64,000 nt of DNA, taken from NCBI RefSeq assembly GCF_018687355.1, contig NZ_CP061288.1, forward strand, positions 496,001 through 560,000. Reading direction: 5' to 3'. Shown here piece after piece: positions 1 to 10,014 of this stretch. The position numbers and the translations under genes are program-made. Source of the DNA: Polynucleobacter sp. VK25. Its GTDB lineage: Bacteria; Pseudomonadota; Gammaproteobacteria; Burkholderiales; Burkholderiaceae. Numbering within the stretch: position 1 is the stretch's first letter; every line of letters begins with the position of its first letter. The notes under the pieces were generated by a model. That model had not been told where the DNA came from, made no database searches, and worked only from the letters and a program-made list of their open reading frames with translations.

Positions 1-1026
1 ACTCTTGGTGCGGGCTTCTCTTCAACCGAGAAATTGATCTTATCTGCAGGCATTAATCAAGATAATGCGTTTGGTACTGGTACGGCGATTGGTCTTAATG
101 CATCTCTCGGTAAGATTACTCAAAACTTAACGCTGTCAAATTACGACCCGTACTTTACAGAAGATGGTATTAGTCGCTATACAGATTTGTACTATCGTTC
201 AAGCAAGCCTTTGTACTACGCTGGTGATCCTGATTACCAAATTAAGTCTGTCGGTTCCAATATCAAGTTTGGTGTTCCATACACTGAGGTTGACCGCGTT
301 TTCTTTGGAACGGGTATTGAGGTTTTCAGTATTTATGCCACCACTAATACACCGATCCCATACCAACAATATGTGACTAGTTATGGTGGAACCGTACCTG
401 GTCGTCTACAGACTTATAACGTTCCTATAACAGTAGGTTGGTCACGTGATGGTCGTGACAGCACATTAATTCCGTCTGATGGTTCATTGCAGCAATTGTC
501 TGCTGAAGTAGGTACTCCGGTTGGAGATCTTACTTTTTATCGTTTATATGGCCAGTATCAGAAGTACCACTCGTTCTCAAAGGGCAATATCCTGTCCTTT
601 AATGGTGAAGTTGGTTATGGCGAGGCCTATGGCAATAAGCCATTCCCGATTACTAAAAACTACTTTGTAGGCGGTATTGGTTCTGTTCGTGGTTATGCTC
701 CTGGATCTTTGGGGCCTCAGTACTTTAACTCGCTTGTTGGCGCCTACCAACCAACGGGTGGACAGTCTAAGATTGTTACAAACGTGGAATATACCTTCCC
801 GGTTCCTGGTTCGGGCGTTGATAAAACCCTGCGCCTATTTACCTTCGTGGACGGTGGTAATGCCTTCGGCGAAAACATCAATTTAGTTCTGAAATACTCC
901 TATGGAATGGGTTTATCATGGATATCACCACTAGGACCATTGAAATTCAGCTACGGTATTCCGTATAAATCGTCACCAACGGATAACATCCAGCGTTTAC
1001 AGTTCCAAGTGGGTACAGCGTTTTAA
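1..1026 (+). CDS. bamA: Outer membrane protein assembly factor BamA, C-terminal part (5' truncated)
   Basis: The reading frame is open from base 1, so only the last 341 residues of BamA are present; the POTRA domains lie outside the window. BamA is the outer membrane beta-barrel that folds and inserts other barrel proteins. What is visible is barrel sequence: alternating aromatic strands, the conserved VRGY motif of the lid loop (bases 685-696), and a C-terminal strand ending in Phe, the usual outer membrane protein signature. It is followed after 18 bases by skp and then lpxD-fabZ-lpxA-lpxB, the conserved proteobacterial envelope operon, which supports the call strongly. Confidence 0.95.
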   Translation, partial: TLGAGFSSTEKLILSAGINQDNAFGTGTAIGLNASLGKITQNLTLSNYDPYFTEDGISRYTDLYYRSSKPLYYAGDPDYQIKSVGSNIKFGVPYTEVDRVFFGTGIEVFSIYATTNTPIPYQQYVTSYGGTVPGRLQTYNVPITVGWSRDGRDSTLIPSDGSLQQLSAEVGTPVGDLTFYRLYGQYQKYHSFSKGNILSFNGEVGYGEAYGNKPFPITKNYFVGGIGSVRGYAPGSLGPQYFNSLVGAYQPTGGQSKIVTNVEYTFPVPGSGVDKTLRLFTFVDGGNAFGENINLVLKYSYGMGLSWISPLGPLKFSYGIPYKSSPTDNIQRLQFQVGTAF

Positions 1027-1044
1027 TTGTTTAAGGAAAGTTTT

Positions 1045-1572
1045 ATGAAGCTTTATAAATCTTCAAAATGGATTCAAGTGGGTTTGATTGCTGCTGCAAC
1101 AGTTTTAGCGGCCCCTCAAGCGTTTGCTCAAGATGCAGGAGCAAGAATTGGTTCTGTCAATGTTGACAAGCTGTTCAATGAGTCCAATCTCGCCAAACAA
1201 AGCCAAGCCAGAATTGAAAAAGACTTTTCTAAGCGTCAAAATGATATTAGAGAGTCAGCAGGAAAAATTAAAGCTGCAGCTGAAAAATTAGAGCGTGATG
1301 CTCCCGTGATAAACGAGGCGGAGCGTGTGCGTCGTCAACGCGAGTTGGCTGAGCAAGACAGAGAATTACAGCGCAAGCAGCGTGAATTTACCGAAGACCT
1401 AAACCAAAGAAATTTTGAAGATCGCGCTAAGATTGCTGAGAAAGCGAATATCGCTTTGAAGCAGGTTGCTGAGCAAAAAAAATTAGACATCATCGTTCAG
1501 GACCCTCCTTATGCGAATCCTAAGATTGATGTTACGGATGACATCATCAAGGCTTTAAATAGCCAGAAGTAA
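1045..1572 (+). CDS. skp: Periplasmic chaperone Skp/OmpH
   Basis: 175-residue protein. The start at 1045 is chosen because AAGGAAAG (1033-1040) is well placed before it, and the protein then begins with a clean signal peptide: a Lys-rich start, a hydrophobic core and an AFA cleavage site near residue 28. The mature part is charged, Lys/Glu/Gln-rich and heptad-like from about residue 50 to 140, as expected for the coiled-coil tentacles of Skp, which carries unfolded outer membrane proteins across the periplasm to BamA. Its position directly between bamA and lpxD is the conserved arrangement. Confidence 0.95.
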   Translation: MKLYKSSKWIQVGLIAAATVLAAPQAFAQDAGARIGSVNVDKLFNESNLAKQSQARIEKDFSKRQNDIRESAGKIKAAAEKLERDAPVINEAERVRRQRELAEQDRELQRKQREFTEDLNQRNFEDRAKIAEKANIALKQVAEQKKLDIIVQDPPYANPKIDVTDDIIKALNSQK

Positions 1573-1577
1573 GCTTT

Positions 1578-2645
1578 ATGCCAACCGCCATTGAGCTGGC
1601 CGAACAATTTCAATCAAGCTTAGTGGGAGAGGCTTCCCATGGATTTACTGGTCTCGCTCCTTTGGAGCGAGCACAGTCAAATCAAATATCCTTCCTTTCT
1701 AATCCCCTTTACAGACAGCAGGCTAGTGATAGTGCTGCTGGCGCATTGATTGTTAGCCAATCTGATCTAGAGTTTTTGCAAGCCAATCCCAGTGCAAATT
1801 CGGCAAAGCGGGTGTACTTTGTTTCTAAAAATCCTTACGCAACTTTTGCCAGAATGGCTCAGCACTTTGCTAAAGCAAGTAGCCCTGACTATCCATCTGG
1901 AATTCATCCAAGTGCAGTAATTGACGCCACTGCAATCGTGCCAGCTTCATGCCACATCGGGCCATTTGTGCAAATTGGTGCTGGCGTCAAATTGGGTGAG
2001 CGTGTTTCTATTTTGGGTAACTCAAGTGTTGCTAGAGATAGTGTTATAGCAAGTGACACCTTGATCTATCCGTCTGTTTCGATCTATTACAACACTCAAA
2101 TTGGTGAGCGCTGCATTATTCATAGTGGTGTAGTGATTGGTGCGGATGGCTTTGGTTTTGCCCCCGACTTTTCTGCCACAGGCGGGGAATGGGTCAAGAT
2201 TCCACAAACCGGTCGCGTAGTGATTGGTAATGATGTTGAAATTGGTGCCTCGACTACGATTGATCGTGGTGCAATGAGCGATACGGTGATTGGCGCTGGA
2301 ACCAAGATTGATAATCAGGTGCAAATTGCCCATAACGTGATTGTTGGTAGCTGCTGTGTCATTGCTGGTTGCGCAGCAATCTCTGGAAGTACCAAGATTG
2401 GTAACTTCTGCATCATCGGTGGCGCGGCAAACTTTGCAGGCCATCTCACCATTGCCGATAGAACAACAGTTTCTGGTAATACCTCCATTATTCGCTCTAT
2501 TACAGAGCCAGGCCAGCATTTCACGGGCGTGTATCCATCAATGCTTCACAGTGCCTGGGAGAAGAACGCTGCTATTTTGCGGGGCCTAGATAAAATACGT
2601 CAGCGCTTGCGCTTATTGGATAAAAACAAAACCACAGAGTCATAA
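1578..2645 (+). CDS. lpxD: UDP-3-O-acylglucosamine N-acyltransferase LpxD
   Basis: 355 residues, normal length for LpxD. The enzyme adds the N-linked hydroxyacyl chain (from acyl-ACP) to UDP-3-O-acylglucosamine, the third step of lipid A synthesis, in the cytoplasm. An N-terminal domain of about 100 residues is followed by a left-handed beta-helix made of many I-G-x-x-x-x hexapeptide repeats. The IAHN motif near residue 250 holds the expected catalytic His. It begins 5 bases after skp and so is cotranscribed with it. Confidence 0.96.
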   Translation: MPTAIELAEQFQSSLVGEASHGFTGLAPLERAQSNQISFLSNPLYRQQASDSAAGALIVSQSDLEFLQANPSANSAKRVYFVSKNPYATFARMAQHFAKASSPDYPSGIHPSAVIDATAIVPASCHIGPFVQIGAGVKLGERVSILGNSSVARDSVIASDTLIYPSVSIYYNTQIGERCIIHSGVVIGADGFGFAPDFSATGGEWVKIPQTGRVVIGNDVEIGASTTIDRGAMSDTVIGAGTKIDNQVQIAHNVIVGSCCVIAGCAAISGSTKIGNFCIIGGAANFAGHLTIADRTTVSGNTSIIRSITEPGQHFTGVYPSMLHSAWEKNAAILRGLDKIRQRLRLLDKNKTTES

Positions 2646-2690
2646 GATTCTGTAATCTAAAACAAATATTCACTTTTCAGTAGGTTATTT

Positions 2691-3140
2691 ATGAGCACAC
2701 CAATCGCAATCGATATCAATAAGATTCTGAAATTGCTACCGCATCGCTACCCATTTTTGTTGGTCGATCGTGTCTTAGAAATTACGCCGCGCGAAAGTAT
2801 TACTGCATTAAAAAATGTCACTATGAATGAGCCATTCTTTCAGGGCCATTTCCCAGATTTTCCGGTAATGCCTGGTGTATTGATTATTGAGGCATTGGCC
2901 CAGACTGCTGCGTTGCTCACTTTCTCTGAAGAGCGCGCAGAAGATGCAATTTATTACTTTGCTGGTATTGATGGCGCACGTTTTAAAAAGCCTGTATTAC
3001 CTGGGGACCAACTCATCATGACTGCCACATTAGAGCGTGGTCGTGCTGGTATTTACAAGTTTGCCGTTAAGGCAACCGTGGATGGCGAGATTGCTGCAGA
3101 GGCAAACATCACCTGTGCGGTACGTACGAAAGGCGCGTAA
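2691..3140 (+). CDS. fabZ: 3-hydroxyacyl-[ACP] dehydratase FabZ
   Basis: 149 residues with the hot-dog fold signature. The catalytic His is in [11 protein letters not shown] (His53) and the catalytic Glu in the following helix (Glu67); an [10 protein letters not shown] block sits at residues 18-27. FabZ removes water from 3-hydroxyacyl-ACP in fatty acid elongation and competes with lipid A synthesis for the same substrate pool, which explains its fixed place between lpxD and lpxA. Its stop codon overlaps the lpxA start (TAATG). Confidence 0.96.
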   Translation: MSTPIAIDINKILKLLPHRYPFLLVDRVLEITPRESITALKNVTMNEPFFQGHFPDFPVMPGVLIIEALAQTAALLTFSEERAEDAIYYFAGIDGARFKKPVLPGDQLIMTATLERGRAGIYKFAVKATVDGEIAAEANITCAVRTKGA

Positions 3141-3937
3141 TGACTCGGATTCATGCATCTGCCGTAGTTGATAGCAAAGCTGAGCTGGCAAGCGATGTTG
3201 AGGTAGGCCCCTATTCCGTCATTGGCCCCAACGTCAAGATTGGTGCTGGCACTAAAGTAGGCTCCCATACGGTGATCGAGGGTTACACGACTATTGGTAA
3301 AGAAAATACCTTTGCCCACTTTGCAGCCATTGGTGGCCCCCCACAGGATATGAAGTACCGTGGTGAACCTACTCAATTAATTATTGGCGATCGCAACACT
3401 GTTCGTGAGTTCACGACGATTCATACGGGCACTTCACAGGATGAGGGTATTACCCGCATCGGGAACGACAATTGGATCATGGCCTACGTTCATATTGCTC
3501 ACGACTGTCAGGTTGGCAATCACACAATCTTCTCAAGCAATGCGCAAATTGCTGGGCACGTGCAAGTAGATGACTGGGCCATTATGGGCGGCATGTCAGG
3601 CGTGCATCAGTTTGTTCGTATTGGTCAGCATGCGATGCTGGGTGGCGCTTCTGCGCTAGTGCAAGATATCCCGCCATTCGTGATTGCTGCTGGAGACAAG
3701 GCTTCTCCTCATGGTATTAACGTTGAGGGCTTAAAGCGTCGTGGTTTCTCAAGCGAGACAATTTCTGCTTTGCGTCAAGCCTATAAGGTGCTCTATAAAG
3801 ATGGCCTAAGCTTTGAAGAAGCCAAGGTAGAGCTTCAGAAGATGGTAGTTGCATCTGCAGCCGATGCCGCTACTGCTGAAAAGCTAGCTCAGTTCCATGA
3901 TTTCATTGCCGCCTCTACGCGCGGCATTATTCGGTAA
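3140..3937 (+). CDS. lpxA: UDP-N-acetylglucosamine O-acyltransferase LpxA
   Basis: 265 residues, standard length. It carries out the first step of lipid A synthesis, transfer of a hydroxyacyl chain from ACP to UDP-GlcNAc. The first two thirds is a hexapeptide-repeat beta-helix; the catalytic His is His121 in the [10 protein letters not shown] segment. The C-terminal third is the usual helical domain. The start overlaps the fabZ stop by one base, indicating translational coupling. Confidence 0.96.
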   Translation: MTRIHASAVVDSKAELASDVEVGPYSVIGPNVKIGAGTKVGSHTVIEGYTTIGKENTFAHFAAIGGPPQDMKYRGEPTQLIIGDRNTVREFTTIHTGTSQDEGITRIGNDNWIMAYVHIAHDCQVGNHTIFSSNAQIAGHVQVDDWAIMGGMSGVHQFVRIGQHAMLGGASALVQDIPPFVIAAGDKASPHGINVEGLKRRGFSSETISALRQAYKVLYKDGLSFEEAKVELQKMVVASAADAATAEKLAQFHDFIAASTRGIIR

Positions 3938-3947
3938 CGGAATTACT

Positions 3948-5153
3948 TTGCCAAAGTTAGCTTGTGTAGCTGGCGAGCCTTCTGGTGATCTGTTGGCGGC
4001 ACCAGTTCTGAGTGCGTTAAATCAAATACCAGATATGTCTGGTCTAGAGGTATACGGCATTGGTGGCCCCCGCATGCAGGCCGAAGGTATGCGCTCCGAT
4101 TGGCCTATGGAAACTTTAAGTGTCCGCGGTTATGTAGAGGCAATCAAACAACTTCCGGCTATTCTCAAGTTGCGTAAAGAGCTTATTCAAAATCTCCTCA
4201 ATGAAGATCGCCCAGACGTCTTCTTGGGAATTGATGCGCCTGACTTTAATTTAGGCGTTGAGTTGGAGTTACGTAAGGCAGGCATACCAACCTTGCATTT
4301 TGTATCCCCATCGATCTGGGCTTGGCGAGCAGGGCGCATCAAGAAGATTTCTCAAGCAGTAGAGCGCATGCTCTGTATCTTCCCCTTTGAGACAGAGATC
4401 TACGGCAAGGCTGGTGTGGCATCGACTTATGTAGGGCACCCCTTGGCTAGTGAGATTTCACTTGAGCCCAATACCCATCAAGCAAGAGAAAAATTAAGTC
4501 AGCAACTCAACATTCCTGCGACATCCTTGGATGGGCTGGTAATAGCTGTCCTGCCCGGAAGCCGTGGTTCCGAGATTGAGCTCATAGCCCCAGTCTTTTT
4601 TGAAACGATGCAGCTATTGAGCAATAGGCTAAAAGGTCAAAAGCTTCACTTCTTTATTCCGGTGGCTACTCCAAGGTTGCGCGAGCCTCTTGAGCGGCTT
4701 TTGCTCAATGCAAAAAATAGCAATTCAGATATTCAGATTCATTTACTAGATGGTATGGCAGATGAAGTATTGGAGGCATCCGATGTAGTGTTGATCGCCA
4801 GCGGCACGGCCACTCTACAGGCAGCTCTATGGAAAAAGCCGATGGTGATTTCTTATAAGGTGCCTTGGCTAACTGCGCAGATTATGAAGCGTCAGGGTTA
4901 CTTGCCATATGTAGGTTTGCCAAATATTCTCTGCGGTGAGTTTGTTGTTCCCGAGCTTCTACAAAATGATGCGACTCCTGAGAATCTAGCCAATGCCGTG
5001 CAAGATTGGATAGAACATCCAGCTAAAGTTGCCAAGCTCAAAGAACGTTTTGCACAAATGCACGAAACCCTGCGTCGTCCTACCGGCTTATTGGTTGCGC
5101 AAGCAGTAGCTCAAACGATTGCCAATCAACGCAAGAACAAAACAAGCGTATGA
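3948..5153 (+). CDS. lpxB: Lipid A disaccharide synthase LpxB
   Basis: 401 residues if translation starts at the TTG at 3948, which gives the family N-terminus [14 protein letters not shown]. An upstream in-frame ATG at 3897 would lie inside lpxA and add residues with no family counterpart. LpxB condenses UDP-diacylglucosamine with lipid X to make the lipid A disaccharide at the inner face of the membrane. Visible landmarks are the GEPSGD glycine loop at the N-terminus, the central LPGSRGSEI motif and the SGTATL segment near residue 285. Its end overlaps rnhB by 4 bases. The TTG start and weak Shine-Dalgarno suggest coupling to lpxA translation. Confidence 0.93.
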   Translation: MPKLACVAGEPSGDLLAAPVLSALNQIPDMSGLEVYGIGGPRMQAEGMRSDWPMETLSVRGYVEAIKQLPAILKLRKELIQNLLNEDRPDVFLGIDAPDFNLGVELELRKAGIPTLHFVSPSIWAWRAGRIKKISQAVERMLCIFPFETEIYGKAGVASTYVGHPLASEISLEPNTHQAREKLSQQLNIPATSLDGLVIAVLPGSRGSEIELIAPVFFETMQLLSNRLKGQKLHFFIPVATPRLREPLERLLLNAKNSNSDIQIHLLDGMADEVLEASDVVLIASGTATLQAALWKKPMVISYKVPWLTAQIMKRQGYLPYVGLPNILCGEFVVPELLQNDATPENLANAVQDWIEHPAKVAKLKERFAQMHETLRRPTGLLVAQAVAQTIANQRKNKTSV

Positions 5154-5743
5154 GTCTCATTTGGATCTGTGGTGTAGATGAAGCAGGGCGTGGCCCATTG
5201 GTTGGAGCGGTCGTTGCTGGTGCCGTAGTGCTCGATCCCAATAATCCGATTGAGGGTCTCAAGGATTCCAAGAAATTAACTGCTATTCGTCGTGAATATC
5301 TCTATGAGCAAATCATGGAAAAAGCCAAGGCCTGGGGAGTAGGTGAAGCCAGTCCAGCTGAGATTGATGACATCAATATTTTGCAAGCCACAATGTTAGC
5401 AATGCGCCGTGCAATTGAAGATCTGGCCACTCGCTTAGGCAATTGGCCAGATAAAGCATTGATCGATGGCAATCGTTGCCCAGAGTTGCCAATCTCTGCA
5501 GAAGCAATCGTGAAGGGTGACTCTAAAGAGCCTGCAATTTCAGCGGCATCGATCATTGCTAAAGTCACGCGTGATCGCCAGATGCAACTCTTGCATGAGC
5601 GTCATCCAGAATATGGTTTTGCACAACATATGGGCTATCCGACTGAAGCCCATTTTGCAGCCTTAAAACAATACGGCGCATGCGATCAACATAGAAGAAG
5701 TTTTTCGCCGGTGCGCAAAGTCCTAGAAAACCAAAACCACTAA
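5150..5743 (+). CDS. rnhB: Ribonuclease HII
   Basis: 197 residues. It cleaves the RNA strand of RNA-DNA hybrids and single ribonucleotides in DNA. The acidic active-site motif [10 protein letters not shown] is at residues 8-17 (Asp10, Glu11), with a further Asp in ALIDGN near residue 106 and the conserved KGD and [12 protein letters not shown] blocks. The start codon overlaps the lpxB stop (ATGA), so it is the tail of the lipid A operon, a common arrangement in proteobacteria. Confidence 0.95.
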   Translation: MSLIWICGVDEAGRGPLVGAVVAGAVVLDPNNPIEGLKDSKKLTAIRREYLYEQIMEKAKAWGVGEASPAEIDDINILQATMLAMRRAIEDLATRLGNWPDKALIDGNRCPELPISAEAIVKGDSKEPAISAASIIAKVTRDRQMQLLHERHPEYGFAQHMGYPTEAHFAALKQYGACDQHRRSFSPVRKVLENQNH

Positions 5744-5746
5744 GCC

Positions 5747-6571
5747 ATGAACTTTGATCTCATCACCTCCAAAGAGAATCCCCTGTTTAAAGAGATTCGT
5801 AACCTACAGGCTACGGGATCTAAAGGGCAGAAGGCTAGATTAGCAAGTGGCCAAGCCTTACTAGAAGGTATTCATCTAGTACAAACCTGGGTGGGTGATC
5901 CAGCATTAAAGACTCTGCTCACATCAGAAATTGGTTTACAGAATACAGAAATCTCTCAAGCCGTTTATGAGCATCTCGAGATTTGTCCAGACACCAAAGC
6001 ATTTCAATTGGATAGTGCTCTATGGGATCTTCTCTCTGATTTAGTTAATGCGCCACATATTGCTGGCTTACTGGATTTACCAAAATCTACTATAGCTACA
6101 CCACAATCCATTGCAACACTAGAAGGTGATGTGGTGATATTGGATCGTGTGCAGGATGCGGGTAATGTGGGTTCTATCTTGCGCACTGCAGCTGCTGCTG
6201 GATTTACTCAGGTGATTGCTTTATCGGGATGCGCCCATTTATGGTCAACAAAAGTGTTGCGTGCAGGTATGGGCGCTCACAAGCTTTTAGATTTATACGA
6301 AGGTTGGTCCAATCAACAGGTGTTGAGCGCAGTCACCGCGCAGCTATTGGCAACCACAGCAGATGCAGAGCAAGATCTTTACTCTCTAAAAAAAGAGCTA
6401 CTGCATCCTGTTGCTTGGGTAATGGGTAGTGAAGGGCAGGGCGTATCAGATGATTTGCTTGCTCAAGCTAAAGGGGTTTCTATTCCGATTGATCCAAGAG
6501 TGGAATCGTTAAATGTCTCTACTGCGGCAGCAGTATGTCTATTTGAGACTATGCGCGTAAGGCGTGCTTAA
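5747..6571 (+). CDS. TrmH/SpoU-family RNA 2'-O-methyltransferase
   Basis: 274 residues. The C-terminal half is a SPOUT methylase: motif 1 (ILDRVQDAGNVGSILRTA, about residues 129-146), motif 2 (MGSEGQGVS) and motif 3 (SLNVSTAAAVCLFE), which form the knotted SAM site. The N-terminal part is the small RNA-binding domain of the rRNA-methylase subgroup. The target nucleotide cannot be read from sequence. It starts 3 bases after rnhB and is probably in the same transcript. It is convergent with ppsR, with only 16 bases between the stops. Confidence 0.9.
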   Translation: MNFDLITSKENPLFKEIRNLQATGSKGQKARLASGQALLEGIHLVQTWVGDPALKTLLTSEIGLQNTEISQAVYEHLEICPDTKAFQLDSALWDLLSDLVNAPHIAGLLDLPKSTIATPQSIATLEGDVVILDRVQDAGNVGSILRTAAAAGFTQVIALSGCAHLWSTKVLRAGMGAHKLLDLYEGWSNQQVLSAVTAQLLATTADAEQDLYSLKKELLHPVAWVMGSEGQGVSDDLLAQAKGVSIPIDPRVESLNVSTAAAVCLFETMRVRRA

Positions 6572-6587
6572 GTCTCTGGTTTAAAAC

Positions 6588-7415
6588 TTACCCTAGTATT
6601 GTTTTATCCGACTTAATTGCCTGCAGCACCGTGGTAGCAATTTCTTCAATGGACTTGCTGGTGGTGAGTACCCAAGGAATGGATTGTTTTTTCATCATCG
6701 CTGTTGCTTCGTTGATTTCATAACGACAGTTTTCAAGCTTGGCATAGTTACTACCAGGTCTGCGCTCATTACGAATCTCTGACAAGCGTTCAGCATCAAT
6801 CATGAGACCAAAGATCTTCTGGCGATAAGGCACTAAGTCCTTAGGAAGTTGTCCTCGTTCAAAGTCTTCCGGAATGAGTGGGTAGTTCGCTGCCTTGAGT
6901 CCATATTGCATCGCTAGATAAAGACTGGTCGGTGTTTTGCCCACTCGGGAGATGCCAATGAGGATTACATCGGCTTCGGCCAAGTTTTGATTCGATTGAC
7001 CATCGTCGTGGGCTAAAGAATAGTTAATTGCCTCAATACGGTTCTTATAGGCCTCGGTATCGGCATTGTGGTGGAGGCGGTTCATGGCATGGGTCGATTT
7101 CATGCTCAAAGCTGCCTCTAAAGGTGCTACGAAAGTCTGGAACATATCCAGGATTAGGCCGTTTGCCTTCCCGACAATGGCGTTAAGCTCAGAATTCACC
7201 AAAGTGGTGAAAACGATCGGCTGTACCCCGTATTTATTAGCTGCCTGGTTAATGCTGCTAACGGCGTCATGGGCCTTATCGACGCTATCCACAAAAGGCA
7301 CCCGAATATGCTTAAAAGTGGCCTCAAATTGGGCCAAAATTGACTGACTGAAGTTCTCGGCGGTAATGCCGGTGCCGTCAGAGACAATAAAAACAATGCG
7401 GGTTTCGTTGGACAT
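6588..7415 (-). CDS. ppsR: PEP synthase regulatory protein (bifunctional kinase/pyrophosphorylase, DUF299)
   Basis: 275 residues. Family members inactivate PEP synthase by ADP-dependent threonine phosphorylation and reactivate it by Pi-dependent dephosphorylation. The P-loop is G-I-S-R-V-G-K-T at residues 154-161, and the N-terminus has the SDGTGITAE motif typical of the family. It is divergent from ppsA, whose product is its substrate, across a 106-base shared regulatory gap. That adjacency makes the assignment secure. Confidence 0.95.
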   Translation of the reverse strand: MSNETRIVFIVSDGTGITAENFSQSILAQFEATFKHIRVPFVDSVDKAHDAVSSINQAANKYGVQPIVFTTLVNSELNAIVGKANGLILDMFQTFVAPLEAALSMKSTHAMNRLHHNADTEAYKNRIEAINYSLAHDDGQSNQNLAEADVILIGISRVGKTPTSLYLAMQYGLKAANYPLIPEDFERGQLPKDLVPYRQKIFGLMIDAERLSEIRNERRPGSNYAKLENCRYEINEATAMMKKQSIPWVLTTSKSIEEIATTVLQAIKSDKTILG

Positions 7416-7521
7416 GGATTTGGCTTAAAAGTCAGGGTCAGCACTACAATAGAATCATATTAAAGCATGCCCCGATTAGGGTGGCCGCTACACCAGTTTC
7501 CTTATCCTTAGAGAGTATTTT

Positions 7522-9927
7522 ATGTCCAACCAACAGCAACAAAATAGCAGTATGGCTGATGCCTATGTTTTGCCTTTTGAGCAGCTTCGCATGACTGATG
7601 TCGAATCCGTCGGCGGTAAGAACGCTTCATTAGGGGAGATGATTTCTCAGTTAGCTTCTACTGGGGTTCGTGTTCCAACGGGTTTTGCAACCACTGCATT
7701 GGCCTTCCGTGATTTTCTGAAACACAACAATCTGACTGAGCGCATTCAACAGCGTTTAGAAGGTTTGAATATCGATGATGTGCGTGCCTTAGCGCAAGCG
7801 GGTGCAGAAATTCGCAACTGGATTGAAACGGCACCTTTTCAGCCAAAATTGGATGAAGAGATTCGTAAAGCATTTGCGGTTTTGGATGATTCTGGTAAAG
7901 GCTCATTTGCTGTGCGTTCTTCTGCCACCGCTGAAGACTTGCCTGATGCCTCTTTTGCTGGTCAGCAAGAGACTTTCTTGAACGTCGAAGGCATTGATGA
8001 TGTTCTGAAGAAGATTCGTGAAGTATTTGCCTCGCTGTATAACGACCGCGCCATTTCTTACCGCGTTCACAAGGGCTTTGCCCATGCTGAAGTAGCCTTA
8101 TCTGCTGGTATTCAGCGGATGGTGCGTTCTGACTTAGGTGCTGCTGGCGTGATGTTTACCTTGGATACCGAGTCTGGTTTTGAGGATGTGGTGTTCATTA
8201 CCTCAAGCTATGGTTTGGGTGAAACAGTGGTGCAGGGTGCAGTGAATCCAGATGAGTTTTATGTATTCAAAACTACGTTAGCCCAGGATAAGAAGGCAAT
8301 CATTCGCCGCTCCTTGGGTTCTAAGTTAATTCAGATGCAATTTGCTCCTAAGGGCTCTGCAGAAAAAGTCCAGACAGTAGATGTATCTCCAGAAAAGCGG
8401 AATCGTTTCTCTTTGGAAGATGCAGATATCACTGAGTTGGCTAAGTACGCAGTGATTATTGAGAAACACTACGGTCGTCCAATGGACATCGAGTGGGGTA
8501 AAGATGGTCAAGATGGTCGCATCTACATTCTCCAGGCGCGTCCTGAGACTGTAAAGAGTCAGGCAGCTGGCCAAGTAGAAATGCGCTACAAGCTCAAAGG
8601 CAGCTCTAAGGTATTAGCAAAAGGTCGCGCAATCGGTCAAAAGATCGGTGCAGGCCCTGTGCGCATTATTCGTGACCCAAGCGAGATGGATCGTGTACAG
8701 CCAGGCGACGTATTGGTTGCTGACATGACTGATCCAAACTGGGAACCAGTGATGAAGCGTGCTTCCGCGATTGTTACTAATCGTGGCGGCCGCACTTGCC
8801 ACGCCGCCATTATTGCTCGTGAGCTAGGCGTGCCAGCAGTCGTTGGTTGCGGCGATGCGACTGAGCATTTGCAAGACGGCATGATGGTTACGGTATCTTG
8901 TGCCGAAGGTGATGAAGGTCATATCTATGACGGCTTAATCGAAACTGAAGTCACTGAGGTATCTCGCGGTGTATTGCCTGAGATTCCAGTGAAGATCACC
9001 ATGAATATTGGTAATCCTCAGTTGGCGTTTGATTTCTGCCAAATCCCCAATGCAGGTGTTGGCTTGGCTCGTCTCGAGTTCATTATCAATAACTACATTG
9101 GCGTGCATCCACGTGCCGTATTGGAATATCCAAACATTGATCCCGATCTCAAGCGTGCTGTAGAGAGTGTTGCCCGTGGCTACGCTAGTCCACGTCAGTT
9201 CTACGAAGACAAGTTGGTTGAAGGTGTGGCAACTATTGCAGCTGCTTTCTATCCAAAGCCAGTGATTGTTCGTTTATCAGACTTCAAATCCAATGAATAT
9301 AAGAAATTGATTGGTGGATCACGTTACGAGCCGGATGAAGAAAATCCAATGTTAGGTTTCCGTGGCGCATCCCGTTATGTATCTGAAGATTTCGGTGAGG
9401 CGTTTGCCCTCGAGTGCGCGGCAATGAAGCGTGTGCGTGAAGACATGGGCTTGGATAACGTTGAGATCATGGTTCCATTCGTGCGCACCATTAATCAGGC
9501 TAAGCGCGTCATTGATATGATGGAGAAGTTTGGCCTCAAGCGTGGCGTTAATGGCTTGCGTCTCATTATGATGTGCGAGATTCCTTCTAATGCAATCTTG
9601 GCGGATCAGTTCCTTGAGTACTTTGATGGCTTCTCTATCGGCTCAAACGATATGACCCAGTTAACGCTTGGTCTAGATCGCGACTCCGGCATGGAATTGT
9701 TGGCAATTGACTTTGATGAACGTGATCCAGCGGTGGAGTTCATGATTGCTCGTTCAATTGATGCTTGCCGTAAGCAAAACAAGTATGTCGGTATTTGCGG
9801 ACAGGGTCCATCAGACCATCCAGACTTTGCCCGTTGGCTAGTTGAGAAAGGGATTACTTCTATCTCATTGAATCCAGATAGCGTTGTTGCTACTTGGGAG
9901 ATGCTAGGTAAGAACTTAAAAGCTTAA
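7522..9927 (+). CDS. ppsA: Phosphoenolpyruvate synthase
   Basis: 801 residues, full length. It converts pyruvate, ATP and water to PEP, AMP and phosphate for gluconeogenesis. Domain order: N-terminal ATP-grasp-like nucleotide-binding domain (about 1-350), central phosphohistidine swivel domain with the [14 protein letters not shown] motif (catalytic His427), and C-terminal PEP/pyruvate TIM barrel with [15 protein letters not shown] and GICGQGPSD. The start is the ATG at 7522. It is divergent from its regulator ppsR and ends at an intrinsic terminator. Confidence 0.97.
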   Translation: MSNQQQQNSSMADAYVLPFEQLRMTDVESVGGKNASLGEMISQLASTGVRVPTGFATTALAFRDFLKHNNLTERIQQRLEGLNIDDVRALAQAGAEIRNWIETAPFQPKLDEEIRKAFAVLDDSGKGSFAVRSSATAEDLPDASFAGQQETFLNVEGIDDVLKKIREVFASLYNDRAISYRVHKGFAHAEVALSAGIQRMVRSDLGAAGVMFTLDTESGFEDVVFITSSYGLGETVVQGAVNPDEFYVFKTTLAQDKKAIIRRSLGSKLIQMQFAPKGSAEKVQTVDVSPEKRNRFSLEDADITELAKYAVIIEKHYGRPMDIEWGKDGQDGRIYILQARPETVKSQAAGQVEMRYKLKGSSKVLAKGRAIGQKIGAGPVRIIRDPSEMDRVQPGDVLVADMTDPNWEPVMKRASAIVTNRGGRTCHAAIIARELGVPAVVGCGDATEHLQDGMMVTVSCAEGDEGHIYDGLIETEVTEVSRGVLPEIPVKITMNIGNPQLAFDFCQIPNAGVGLARLEFIINNYIGVHPRAVLEYPNIDPDLKRAVESVARGYASPRQFYEDKLVEGVATIAAAFYPKPVIVRLSDFKSNEYKKLIGGSRYEPDEENPMLGFRGASRYVSEDFGEAFALECAAMKRVREDMGLDNVEIMVPFVRTINQAKRVIDMMEKFGLKRGVNGLRLIMMCEIPSNAILADQFLEYFDGFSIGSNDMTQLTLGLDRDSGMELLAIDFDERDPAVEFMIARSIDACRKQNKYVGICGQGPSDHPDFARWLVEKGITSISLNPDSVVATWEMLGKNLKA

Positions 9928-9950
9928 TCAACATCGCAAGCACCAAAGCA

Positions 9951-9979
9951 AAAGGCCTAGATTCTTCTAGGCCTTTTTG
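9951..9979 (+). terminator. Intrinsic terminator after ppsA, probably bidirectional
   Basis: A perfect 11-base-pair stem (AAAGGCCTAGA at 9951-9961 with its complement at 9966-9976), a 4-base TTCT loop and a T-run on the plus strand. On the minus strand the same hairpin is followed by TTTT, so it can also end the Anbu operon, whose last gene stops at 10015. Confidence 0.85.
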
Positions 9980-10014
9980 TTTATGGATGCACCCAACGCA
10001 CGTTTGCTGGAGAC

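Noticed and set aside
2022..2519. A 165-codon open frame antisense to lpxD
   Set aside because: It lies entirely inside the hexapeptide-repeat region of lpxD, whose regular codon pattern keeps the opposite strand open.
3897..3947. Upstream ATG start of lpxB within lpxA
   Set aside because: It would overlap lpxA by 41 bases and add residues not found in LpxB; the TTG at 3948 gives the standard N-terminus.
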